Shown: positions 36,341 to 46,821 of the stretch, piece after piece
Layout of the letters: each line of letters opens with the position of its first letter
How positions within the stretch are numbered: the first letter of the stretch is position 1
Program-made: the position numbers and the translations under genes
Assembly (NCBI GenBank): GCA_000320545.1
Contig: ADNK01000042.1
Coordinates: 1 to 46,821, forward strand
Source: Bigelowiella natans CCMP2755
Lineage: Eukaryota > Cercozoa > Chlorarachniophyceae
Direction: 5' to 3'
DNA length: 46,821 nucleotides
Notes under the pieces: model-generated
What the model was told of the DNA's origin: nothing
Seen by the model: the letters and a program-made list of their open reading frames with translations, nothing else
Databases searched by the model: none

Positions 36341-37679
36341 ATGGGCGCGTCCCGATGTTGGATGTTCGCGCAGCAGTCAACTGAGTCATCGCCAGAACAA
36401 CAAAGGCAGAAGGTGATAACTGAAGAGCACGATTGGCCTCCTGTACTGGATCATCAATAACCATTATCATCGTGAGAGAATAATACTTTCAGGGTCAGAG
36501 AGACGGCGGAGTGCACCCACAAGGAGCCATAACGGGTTGGAGATATTTGGACCCGGAGAAACGTAAATGGAAGGTATGGGACAGCATCTTTTGCTCTAAT
36601 TACATCCTCTTTAATGTACTGCTCATCAATGACTCAATCTCTGCCCTTAAAGCGTGATAGGAATATGAAATGCATCAAATTCTCGCGGATTAGATTTCGT
36701 CGGTTGAAACCTTCAAAGGCTGCTGAGAAGGCAGAAGAGGTGAGATCTCAGTCCCTCCCCCACATGCTGGGGACAAATGGGGAGGACGTATCCGGTGAAA
36801 TAGCAGAAGAAGAAAAACTATACCAAGATCAACACAACCGACTCAAGGTGTGATAACTATTATTATTATTATTATTAATTATGATTCACCCATAAGCAGC
36901 CCAAAACAAAAGATAATTTGGACGAGGATATGGTGCTGTTGTAACATCCTACATTCTAACCTTTATCAGTCGATGGAGCGCCTGATGAAAGAGCTAATCG
37001 AAGAGAACAAGGAGCTTATGGGGGAGTTAAGTCTCGCTGATTCTGAGATGCAAGGAACAACCATTCGAGAGGACGCATCATCGGCAGAGAGAGTCTCTCT
37101 GGAGACCAAGAACGGAGAACTAGAAGCCAAGGTGTAACATCTTTTATTAAAGGTGTGAGCGCAGCTGATAGGCTGCTCCCTCACACATATGCAGTTCCCT
37201 TACTTATATCCTAAAGAAGGCACATTTGCATGTTTATTTCCAAGGTCGAGCACTTAGAAGGCAGAGCCAGCGCTCTCCAAGAAGAATCAGGTTTGTGCAT
37301 GGTTTTCTCTCTCCACATTAAGTAGCATTCAGTGCGCGTGGCACGTGATGATTCTTTGAAAAATTGGCCGATCGACTAATTTAGAGGAGAGGGAGGAGCT
37401 CGAGCATTATGTGGCGGGAATGGTGGAGACCGTCGGGATCCTACATCGCCAGCTGGACCAACTTCACACAAAATGTCACGAGGTCTATCTACGTTTTACT
37501 ACAGAGTGGGAGTTTGCACGCGCGCATTGGTGATACTTGGCTTCATTTACGATATTAACTAGGTTGACAGGCAAATGTTAGCGCTAAGTACGGAACCGCG
37601 TGGCAGGGCGAGCAAGAGCGTGAAGGATCATAATGCTGATGATGATGACGAGTATGTCAGTGATGAGGAATCTGTTTGA
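36341..37679 (+). CDS. Acidic coiled-coil protein, unidentified
   Basis: Seven exons (36341-36412, 36493-36573, 36653-36847, 36970-37131, 37245-37290, 37385-37482, 37563-37679) join in phase into about 256 residues. The N-terminal part has Gln/Ser-rich sequence, then HPQGAITGWRYLDPEKRKW and a basic run (KCIKFSRIRFRRLK). From about residue 110 it is mostly coiled coil (MERLMKELIEENKELMGEL; EEREELEHYVAGMVETV; ILHRQLDQLHTK) and ends in an acidic tail (DDDDEYVSDEESV). Start at 36341 is the first Met compatible with the splice phases, but its first exon lies close to, and may overlap, the 5' end of the minus-strand gene. I do not recognise the family. Heptads suggest self-association or scaffolding. 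Confidence 0.7.
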
Positions 37680-37849
37680 TCTCCACAAGCAGCCCAGAAT
37701 CGTTCACACAGAGTCGCAGCAGACTTACTCGCTATGCTGCTTCGTTGTTTTAATCATCTCCATTGAGAGGATACACCATGCTAGGATGCATACATCACCG
37801 GCAAACTGAGCAAAAGAATCGATGGTTGATGCCATCATGCCTTGCGTAG

Positions 37850-38460
37850 ATATGAGACGGATGTAATGAAATGTTTAAATTGTTTCAATGGTCATCCTAA
37901 TGTAGCTGTGCAATGCAGCGGCTACAGCGCTTAAATTGCGTAGATATATAACTAGACATAGACACAAAGCTAGAAAGACTCTCTGCAAGCACAGCTACAT
38001 GTACTACCTTGCTGTGCATAACATCGGCGTTCCGCAGCAGCACACGCACAGCCGCTTTAGCTAGTTAGTCCTCGCGCCTCCGCATGTGATGCGATAGGCT
38101 GTTTTTCTAGTTTTTGCCACTGTGTATATGTGACTTCGTACGCATCATGATCGATCATCGCACAGCGTGCGCACTGAGATTATGGCAAACAATTCTGCAT
38201 GCTATGCAAATCGCATAGGCTGGATTCACAAAATAGGCTAGCAGAAGATGAATATCTGCAAACTGGATGCAATGTGAGACTTGTCGCCTGTTATTAGCCT
38301 GTTGTGTGTCTGTAATGGTCAATAATCTAGCAATGACGTCGGCAGATTACACCAGATCCATGCGTGCCTGTTGTTTGCACATGCTAGCATGCATGCATGC
38401 AATGCACAGCAGACATGCTAGCATGTAGCAAGCAAGGCTAGAAGGGGTAGATCTGATTCT
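37850..38460. repeat. CTAG/TGCATGC-rich island in convergent spacer
   Basis: Between the coiled-coil gene (stop 37679) and the next minus-strand gene (stop 38729) the DNA is rich in TGCATGC, GCTAGC, CTAG and GCATGC words (GCATGCATGCATGC near 38390-38400), with an exact AATCTAGCAATG at 38334-38345. Open frames at 38418-38714 on both strands lack splice or motif support. Confidence 0.65.
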
Positions 38461-38728
38461 ACTAGGTCATTCAAATGAAGGGCGTGCTTCGTGGCATGTG
38501 TTCGGTTATGCGTACAGAAAGTCAACAACTGGTCATGGCATTCGGTCGCCGTTGTTCTCAAATTTACAAACATGATGATGAGCTGAAAAAGCAAATTTCC
38601 AACGTCCAATCCATCGAAAGCAACCGCTGCACTTGTACCTATGCATCGTGTTGCAGATGCAGTAAGCTGACAGTTCAAGCACTTGAGAGCATTATCAATG
38701 TTGATGTCGCGTAGTAGCTTTGCTTACG

Positions 38729-39055
38729 CTAGATCGGCCCAGATCCCCTTCTTGCACCTACGCGCTCCCAGCCGCCAAGGTTGAGGTTCTGGATCACATC
38801 ATTCGCTGCGTCCTCTTCGGTGTTAACTGGAGATGGGGGCCTGGGAGGTGGTACGATGACGGGCAATTTCACCTCCACCGCAGCCTCAGCCTCAGCAGCA
38901 GCAGCAGCAGCAGGAGCAAAACCACCGGAGGGATCCACACGACCCTGCAAGGGACATTTTACTTTGTTTGAAGGGCAGAGAACGTCTTCGTGGTCGAATT
39001 GTAAAAAGAGGCAGAGGGATAAAGAGGGAAAGCGAGGGAGAGGGAGAGAGAGAGG

Positions 39056-39091
<36 letters not shown>

Positions 39092-39718
39092 ATCATCGAT
39101 CCAGCAACATACTTTATTGTCTGTTTGAGCCGCTGCTGCAATCGTTGGCGTGGAGCTTGGTCCCAGGTTAACCTCTCCGAACATGCCTGATAAGAGGGAA
39201 TGGGAATACCACCACCAGCAGCAGCACAAGCAGCATACAATGGTGCAAGAGTGATCGCAGAGAGAGGGAGAGAGATAGAGAGGGAGAAAAAGAATTAGAG
39301 AATTAAAGAAATTCTCCACGATATATTATACGCATACGTGCATTTCTACTTACCGCTTCCCATTTGTGAGCGGCGTCGATTTTCCAAATAGTCGTCCAAA
39401 TCGTCTGGTCATGAGATTGGAAATTCAACTAAAATGACTTCCATGCGTGCGTGTGTATGTATGTGCGTCTTTTCAGATCTGTAACGGTTATTTGGTCAGC
39501 AAGGAAATTCTATTGATATGTTGTCCAAAACATACCATCATGGTCGTCGCCAGGCTTTTCATCGGGCACCTAGGATGTTTACAGTGATAGACATTTGTTA
39601 CTACAACATGCACAATCCTTATTCTCGTCATTATCTTAATTTCATTAGGCAAAAGCAGCAGCCCAGTCAAACCCCTTCCCACCATGGGAATACATCCTCT
39701 CAAATCCTCGTAATGCAC

Positions 39719-39749
<31 letters not shown>

Positions 39750-39979
39750 TAATCTGCTTTAAATGAAAGCGACTGTTATCGTTCATCGTCCCCCCCCCCC
39801 TCCTCTTCTTTCTATATTGTATGTGTGTGTGTGTGGAAGTTGTGTGTGCTGACCCCTGTTCCTGACGTTGAGAGTCGCGATTTGACGTCTCCTTCAATAC
39901 AACAAGCGGAAAGAGAAGAAGAAAATATAGAGATGAAGAAAAAGAGTATGAATTTTTACATAATAGGAAAAACACACAC

Positions 39980-40012
<33 letters not shown>

Positions 40013-40096
40013 GTTTACAAACCCCATCACCATCTCCAAATCGCTTCTCCATCTATCGTCGTCGCAACAAACAGTGGAGCAGCTCTCTCCCTCTCT

Positions 40097-40135
<39 letters not shown>

Positions 40136-40320
40136 ATTTTCCCAATCTTGTGATTCTACCTCCTCCTCCTCCTTCACCTCCTTCTCCTCCAACTGCTCCT
40201 TCTCCTCCTTGTTGCAGCGACACATCGCCATCAGCTGCTGGCATGTTGGGGCCGCTGTCAAACTTGTCCAACTCCATTGCAATTCCTGAGATGACGATTG
40301 CAGCATCATCGTAGTAGTAG
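38729..40320 (-). CDS. Unidentified protein, C-terminal exons resolved only
   Basis: Four consecutive exons join in phase: 39536-39569 (VPDEKPGDDHD), 39354-39404 (DDLDDYLENRRRSQMGSG), 39113-39186 (MFGEVNLGPSSTPTI) and 38729-38944. The last includes an alanine-rich stretch from a GCT repeat, a proline-rich segment, and the ending VIQNLNLGGWERVGARR. Stop 38729-38731. Upstream, a frame at about 40200-40320 (IVISGIAMELDKFDSGPNM) reads like coding sequence, but connecting exons through 39580-40190 were not found. The intron 38945-39112 is mostly CT repeat on the sense strand. Not recognised; low-complexity acidic and proline-rich protein. Confidence 0.5.
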
Positions 40321-40454
40321 TCATCAGTGGTTGCTTTCTTCTTTGCATTATTAGCATGTACGTGTGATGCGTGTGCATTGTGTTGGACTGTGTTGTGTGT
40401 GTGTGTGTGTGTGTGTGTGTGTCGTTTGCCCTCTCCCATATCATGTACGATTTA

Positions 40455-40486
<32 letters not shown>

Positions 40487-40494
40487 TCAGGCTC

Positions 40495-40528
<34 letters not shown>

Positions 40529-40785
40529 TGAGAGTGAGTAGTGTGTATCAGCCATGAACTCATACATCCTCCTCTTCGCTCCCACACCTCCGGGATCTGA
40601 GTAAGAGAGGAGACACACATCAAGGATTATCACACCCGCCGCCCCTTTTCATTCATTCTGCCGCCATCAAAATCCAAAATAACTACTACTACTACTACTA
40701 CTACTACTATTACTATTACAACTACTGTCACTACTGCTACTACTACTAGTGCACACAATACCCTGCTCCTGGGCCTAGAATGTAC

Positions 40786-41114
40786 TTATCTATCAGGAAG
40801 CGTTTCACAACATACGCGGTGGCTCCGAGGCAACTCCTGGTGGTGGTGGAGATGATGATGATGAAGAAGAAGAAGATGATGATGATGGAGAGGGGGGGGG
40901 GGAGGGCTGTGCGTGTGTGTGAATCACAATTGGTTTCTCTGGTCAGTCTTCCAATGCATGAGAGCTGCACCGCACAATTATCCACAACATAGATATGCGT
41001 TCTGTGCATCCATGCATGTACATAAATGCACATGTACATTACCCTCCACCAAACACGATGAGTAGAATCCTGAGAGAATACAACACACGTGTAAGATAAC
41101 ATTGCATACGAGCC

Positions 41115-41190
<76 letters not shown>

Positions 41191-41602
41191 TGCACACATC
41201 GATTCAGTGCTGATTCACCGACATGAGAACGATGTATGTCTTCGGGTGGCTGATGTACCTGAAACAACACAGCAGCCAACAACATAAAATATGTGTACAT
41301 GCATGCATTGATATTTAAAGATTGGGATCGAGGTTCTCTAAGGGAAGATAGGGGGCGGCGTTGGTGTGTTATGTTTGCTGTTTGACTCGCAGAGAAAGAC
41401 TGATGTGTGCAGATGTCCATGCATGCACGTGGCTGTGGTTGGGAGAAGCGTGCGTTTCAGATGCCGTTTCTTCATTTCTTCTTCATTTTCTTCTTCTCCT
41501 GTCGTCTTTTCTTGACGTGAATAGACACCAGTAAGCAGAAGGCTCGGGTATGATTTCCTTGGGTTCTATGGTTTGGATCATCCGCTTGAGTTCCGGTAAG
41601 AT
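40786..41602 (-). CDS. 3' exons of an unidentified minus-strand gene
   Basis: Four exons agree in phase: 41529-41602 (ILPELKRMIQTIEPKEIIPE), 41219-41258 (YISHPKTYIVLMS), 41043-41069 (DSTHRVWWR) and about 40786-40836, ending at a TAA. The introns hold long CA, GA and CT repeats, including (CA)n(GA)n at 41117-41189. The exons further upstream at 44069-46240 may belong to the same gene, but the region 41800-43560 between them could not be resolved. No family recognised. Confidence 0.45.
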
Positions 41603-41659
41603 CTGCTCGGGGTAATATGCATGAGTATTATTATTGGTAGTTGTAGGGTTATTGAATAC

Positions 41660-41699
<40 letters not shown>

Positions 41700-41716
41700 A
41701 TGTATTTACATATATC

Positions 41717-41795
<79 letters not shown>

Positions 41796-41891
41796 GCATA
41801 CACACCGCTTGCAGGTGGTCTAGGGGGGGATATGGAACCTAACGACCACGACAACGAGAACAAGGAGAAGGAGGAGGAGGAGAGGAGGTGG

Positions 41892-41927
<36 letters not shown>

Positions 41928-42022
41928 CAACGACGACGACGACGACAAGGCGAGGAATGATTGAGGAGGCGTAATGATGGATGGATGGGTGATGATGATA
42001 AATCCACGAATTTCACATATAA

Positions 42023-42065
<43 letters not shown>

Positions 42066-44068
42066 ATGGCAGGGCTCATGAATTGTTTGACCAGAAACAC
42101 TACTAATACTGCTACTACTACAACACCTCAGCGATCGTTGGGGAGGACGTAGGAAAGTGCTTGTTCACAGCCTGAAGAATGATGATTACGATCAGGATGA
42201 TGATGATGACGACTATAGCCATGATGTTATAATCTCTCTTGTCCCCCCCCCCCCCCTCCCTCTTCCGATCATAACTCATAACTCATCGCCGGCACCTAGG
42301 CTTTTCTTTCCCTTCCATAAAAAACTGCTTCTACTTCCTCTCTCTCTCTCCCCCTCCTCCTTCCCCGCACTAATACTACTACTACTACTACTACTACAAC
42401 TACTGTACCGGGGATGTGGTAGCGGTCGGGGTGTAGGTTTGGTTTGTGCGTGTAGGGTTTCTAGTGGGAGATGCAGACGGCCTCCAAACAGGAGAACGTG
42501 ATACAAACAACGGCGTTGGATGGCGAGTCGGACCAGAGGGGACAGGGAGAACCTTACAGCAGTCAGTTGTGATGAATGATGATTGGTCACCGGAAAGGGG
42601 GGGGGGGGGGACACGAGTGTTGTTCCGATGTTTGCTCGCTATACTTAGTATTACTACTACTACTGCTACTACAACTACTACTATTGTATTGTCGCTGCAT
42701 GTGCTAATGATGAACGTAGTCTCTCACTTGAAAGGTCGTACGAACGTATTCTGGGGATCCAGGACTGCACACACACACACGCACACGCACACACAAATAC
42801 ACAAATACACAAATACACAAATGCACAAATACAACGATATGAGAGTTTGGGGAGGGGGGGAGGGGTTGATTATAAAGCGAAGCATTCTCTCGATGGAGAG
42901 ATGATAAATATTATTCTTCAAAGGTGAATTCTGCTGAAAAGTTTACACAGCAGCTGCTTTGATGTTCTCACCCATCATAGGTGAGGCCTTCTACACGTAG
43001 CCAATAGTCTTTATATTGCCCCTTTGAGATGGCGTGTGCAATCGCAACATCCCTCCTAATAAAGCATTGTTATTGGAATATTGTGGAGAAGTTATTGCTG
43101 CTTTTGTATAATGTGGATGATGGTGGTTATGATGATGACGATGACGACGAAGGATACGGCTGCAATACGAGAACAACTGTATTAAGGTAGGGTTATTATT
43201 GTTGCGACGCTTCTATTATTGCTGCTAATGATAGCTTCGTATCTTCCCCTCCTCCACCTCCTCCCCCTTCTCCTCTTCTCTCTCTCTCTCCCCCTCTCTA
43301 CGTGTCTCTGATATCATATCGTCGTCATAAACTTTCCTTACTTTTCGTTGGGGTCGTTGCCTCCGCCTCGGCCACCTTCTCCCCGTCGAGAAGAGACAAC
43401 AACACCAGCAGCAGCAGCAACAACAACATTCCCACACAGATACAAATGAGGAAAGAATGGGACGATGTATCACGAATGCACACCGACAACCCAATCAACT
43501 TGCCATATAAATATAAATAAATAAATAAATATAATATATATATATATATATATTTATCTTACCCGCTACTGGAATGCCCAAGCTTTCTCCCAATCCAAAG
43601 CTGATTTTAAGCGGCTTAAAACTATCATAGGGATCGCATCCGTCGTTCACCACCTACGGATGGGGGGGGGGAACGCACGATAGAAGGGCCAATATGAGAA
43701 AGAAAATAGGGAGCAGAAGGCGTGCAATGTACGTCACAAAATGATTGTTGCGATTTCTCTGCACCCCTCCCATTCTCTCCCTCCCCCCCCCCCCCCCTCT
43801 TTATTTCTCCTCTCTACAGACACATACTCGAGACGCTCCGCTAGTAACATTGCGCATCCAGTCCCGCACGATTCGGCACCTATCATCATTGCAGTTTGTC
43901 TTTGTTTGGAGGGAAAAGCGCAGGGAAATAGCCTTACACGGCGGCGACGACGATGGGGATGACTGTGATGACGATGATGACGATAGTGATGACAATGCGT
44001 TGAGGAAAGATGAAAGACAATAATACGAAACTAACTAAGCTGCTGCGACACACTATTATCGTACTCAC

Positions 44069-44680
44069 CAGTAATGATCGACGTCACGCTGACATATCTC
44101 TGAGATTTTGTCGGTCACGTTAACGTTGTAGGGGGGGGGGAAGCAGACGTCTAGGCCCTGTAAGCACGCCGAAGGGAGCGCTATCAGCGGCGAGAGCAGC
44201 GGAGGGTGCCTTTTCGTGTGTTCAGTGGCGGATATACAATGTTTAGTATGCGCGGCATTAATAATCAGACACAAACCATCTTTTTTGTGATTCGCAACTA
44301 CTTGAAGGGAGCGATGGATGCTCGAAGAGCTGTCGTGGTGCGCCCCTCCTCTCTGACTTTTCCCCCCCCCCCCCCCCCCCTCCTCTCTCTGCTGCTACTA
44401 CTGCATTGCACGATAGGTTTGATTCTTCTACTAGTACGCACTTGATGGAGGGCTTGAATGTCCCAGCGGTGGCTGGATTGGGGATTACTTCGCTGAATAG
44501 CTGCAGGAAGAAGAACAATATCGAAGAAGAAGAAGAAGAAGAAGAAGAAGAAGAAGAGGAGGGGGGGGTTTAGAGGGGGTTTCGTGGACGCATGATGAAT
44601 CCTCCTCCTCCTCACATGCTTTATATTATCATCATGGAAAAATCGGGACGAGGAGAATGGAGGGATGGTGGGGTGCAAGA

Positions 44681-44713
<33 letters not shown>

Positions 44714-44842
44714 TAGTAGTAGTAGTAGTAGCAGTACATTTTCCATCGTGCAATGATTATTGGAGACTGTCATCCGGAGCTATCGTCGTTGTATTCCCTC
44801 CAAAGCAATCTTGTTACACACACACACACACACACCAGAGAA

Positions 44843-44889
<47 letters not shown>

Positions 44890-45240
44890 TATGGCGTTAA
44901 GGAATCCCATATGGTACAGATGATTATGACCATCATGATCATTGTCCTGCTCATTCTCCATCAATACCACCATCTCAGGAAAGCACCCGAATAGATTGTA
45001 AGGTTGTTTGTGCCCGGAATAATAACACGATTGCAGCACCAGGAGGTAACAATAATGATAGGAAGAAGAAGAAAAAGACAGGCAGCAGCAGCGGCTACGA
45101 CACAGCAAACAACATCGCTACCACCCATTTTTGCCCACACGAATGCGCCCTTCTGCAGTCCGAACCTGTAAACCATTTCTTTGTGTTGATGTAGTCATAT
45201 TATCAGGTGAGATACGTGGTGTGTGCGTGCGTGTGTGCGC

Positions 45241-45282
<42 letters not shown>

Positions 45283-45838
45283 GACTGCAAGCTTCGCCGT
45301 CTGATATACCACATTTCAAACATGCAGCTGCACACACACACACACACACACATACAGGACAGCAATACACAAATGACTCAAAATCATCACCTCAGTGCCC
45401 CCCTGTGAGAGCGGGGGTCCAAATTTGCTTGCAGAAGGTATTGAAGACCGTGCTGACCACGAGAATGAGTAGAAAGACACCCATTGCACGAGTTCCTCCT
45501 TCTCCTCCTCGTCACCGCCATCATCTCCCTTGCCACTGCTGGGACCCGCCCTTTCTTCCTTAGTCTTCCTCCTCTCTCTTTTCCCAGACATCAGATTTAG
45601 CGTGATGCCGTTCGGGCCAAGGAGGAGGTTCGACAGCCTGTTGTTTGATATGGCGCATCCGTGTGTATGTGCGTATGTGCGTGTGTGTGCGTGTGCGTGT
45701 GCGTGTGCGTGTGTAAGATGTCACACAAAGTTCACACTTTCTAACCTTTTCATGTGTGTGTAAGATGTCACAAAGTTCTCACTTTCTAACCTTTTCATGC
45801 TAAGACTACTTACCACCACTACTTCCATGACTATGAAT

Positions 45839-45874
<36 letters not shown>

Positions 45875-46007
45875 ATGCTAATGCTAATGCTAATGCTGCC
45901 GCTGCTACTCGAGGATGTTCTCGTCCTCCTCCTCAAACTTGTATAGGTCAAGTTGCGGGTGCAGAGGGCAGCCTGGAAGCTGCTGGCACTCCATGTATCT
46001 TTTGATG

Positions 46008-46041
<34 letters not shown>

Positions 46042-46240
46042 AAGTAGTGTTTGTTGTTTGGAGAGGAAGAAGATAATGATAATAAGTATGATGATCGAAG
46101 CTGTGCGTTCTACTGGAATGTGTGATCGTGAAGATATTGTTTTGATATTACTCTCGGAGCGTCCCACACGTTGTCCCACTCGATAGAATCGACGGAGGCA
46201 CGTGTTCCAAAGGGCATGTACAAACGATCACTTCCACCTA
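44069..46240 (-). CDS. Exon chain of an unidentified Cys-containing protein, partial
   Basis: Exon-like segments on the minus strand join with consistent phases: about 46152-46240 (LYMPFGTRASVDSIEWDNVW), 45909-45982 (LPGCPLHPQLDLYKFEEEDE), 45590-45637 (LSNLLLGPNGITLNL), 45391-45427 (KFGPPLSQGGTE) and 45125-45178 (KWFTGSDCRRAHSCGQKW). Further segments at 44442-44500 (LFSEVIPNPATAGTFKPSI), 44069-44157 (GLDVCFPPPYNVNVTDKIS) and about 43565-43653 (VVNDGCDPYDSFKPLKIS) look coding but their joints are not settled. Several Cys and N-glycosylation sequons suggest a secreted or lumenal protein. The 5' end may lie beyond the window. I do not recognise it. Confidence 0.45.
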
Positions 46241-46426
46241 TTCGTCGTCATCACCACCATCATACAAATGAAGATGAGGAAACAGGCAAATGAGTACAAC
46301 AACAACAACAACAACTACTGCTGCTGCTTCTACTACTACTACTACTACTACTACTATCATCAAGCCCCAAGCACACCGTCAGCCGATATGTTACACCATT
46401 TCGAAGGAGGAAGAACAACAACAACA

Positions 46427-46458
<32 letters not shown>

Positions 46459-46821
46459 AGCGGTCTAAAACTAGGAGGAGGAGGAGGAGGAGGAGGAGCG
46501 AATCGTAACATAGGACTACAACAACAACAACAACAACAACTCTACTACTACTACTACGGCTGCTACTACACCACCGGGTCGGTTTGGTTAGTGTACATCG
46601 CCACTGGTAAGTGGGGGGGGCACGACTCCAACGGCGTTCGGACGGGCCTGCAGTTGAACCACACTCCGGAGGTCGGCGACATCGTGGGATGGATGGAGAG
46701 CGTCGGGGGCACAGTGGGGTAGTGGGGGTGGGGGGGGGGAGTTGGCTGATAATGACAAGCAGCAAACACGCATATTTCAGTTGGATCAATGAGGAAGGAG
46801 TGAATGATACGATCATCATCA

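Larger units (their letters stand above)
38950..46821. repeat. Microsatellite-saturated region
   Basis: Short tandem repeats are far denser here than to the left. Examples: (GA) 39052-39090, (AAT) 39718-39747, (CA) 40099-40133, (GT) 40396-40424, (CT) then (GA) 40455-40526, (CA)(GA) 41117-41189, (CA)(CT)(CA) 41664-41795, (CAA)/(CGA) 41890-41950, (CA) 42022-42060, C19 at 44362-44380, (GAA) 44522-44556, (GAT)/(GTA) 44682-44731, (CA)(GA) 44815-44887, (GA) 45243-45277, (CTA) 45841-45875, (GTA) 46008-46046, and CAA, CTA, CGA and GGA blocks at 46290-46560. Most fall in introns of minus-strand genes. Confidence 0.9.

Noticed and set aside
43290-43440. Poly-leucine transmembrane helix encoded by a GTT/GCT repeat on the minus strand
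   Set aside because: The frame is plausible to the eye, but it depends wholly on a microsatellite and no in-phase neighbouring exons could be shown.
45400-45500. Hydrophobic helix frame (MGVFLLILVVSTVF) on the minus strand
   Set aside because: A different frame at 45391-45427 joins in phase with the exons on both sides, making the hydrophobic stretch intronic.
607-46560. Arrays of short tandem repeats as possible CRISPR
   Set aside because: They are simple di- and trinucleotide microsatellites without unique spacers, in a clearly eukaryotic genome.

Overview
This is nuclear DNA of an intron-rich protist. Nearly every gene is cut into short exons by small GT-AG introns (mostly about 50-150 bases, some longer where they hold microsatellites), and coding frames only become continuous after splicing. 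There are no bacterial operons, ribosome binding sites, rRNA, tRNA or CRISPR. The style (very intron-dense genes, Ser/Pro/Thr linkers, many CA/CT and trinucleotide repeats, intermediate GC) would fit a chlorarachniophyte-like or other SAR-type nuclear genome; that taxonomic guess is weak. Gene structures were worked out by hand from splice signals, phase agreement and family motifs, so individual exon edges may be wrong.

Layout, left to right: 3' end of a histidine-phosphatase (PGAM-like) gene (+, to 549); a CD36/LIMP-2 scavenger-receptor gene with about 40 exons (-, 2080-7901); a large receptor-like gene with signal peptide, propeller-like repeats, CUB domain, Cys-rich repeats and a multi-pass membrane C-terminus (+, 8929-17233); a compositionally odd ORF pair (-, 17354-17900); a PX-domain protein (-, 19262-20402); a membrane-anchored NHL-repeat protein (-, 22344-25650); a membrane-associated alpha/beta-hydrolase-fold protein whose catalytic residues look lost (+, about 26001-28532); a TAF13-like TFIID subunit (-, 29255-29786); a ubiquitin-like-domain protein (+, 30452-32374); a TDP2-like endonuclease/exonuclease/phosphatase protein (-, 32940-35389) with ubiquitin-like exons upstream (to 36308) that may belong to it; an acidic coiled-coil protein (+, 36341-37679); and two or more poorly resolved minus-strand genes buried in microsatellites (38729-46821).

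Genes mostly alternate in orientation. The spacers between convergent 3' ends (and one tandem spacer) hold islands of DNA full of CTAG, GCTAGC and TGCATGC words. The exact 12-mer AATCTAGCAATG recurs in four islands and with one change in a fifth. The spacers I read between divergent 5' ends lack this texture. This positional pattern is the most interesting candidate for something undescribed. The genes do not form an obvious single pathway, although three encode membrane proteins with large extracellular or lumenal parts.
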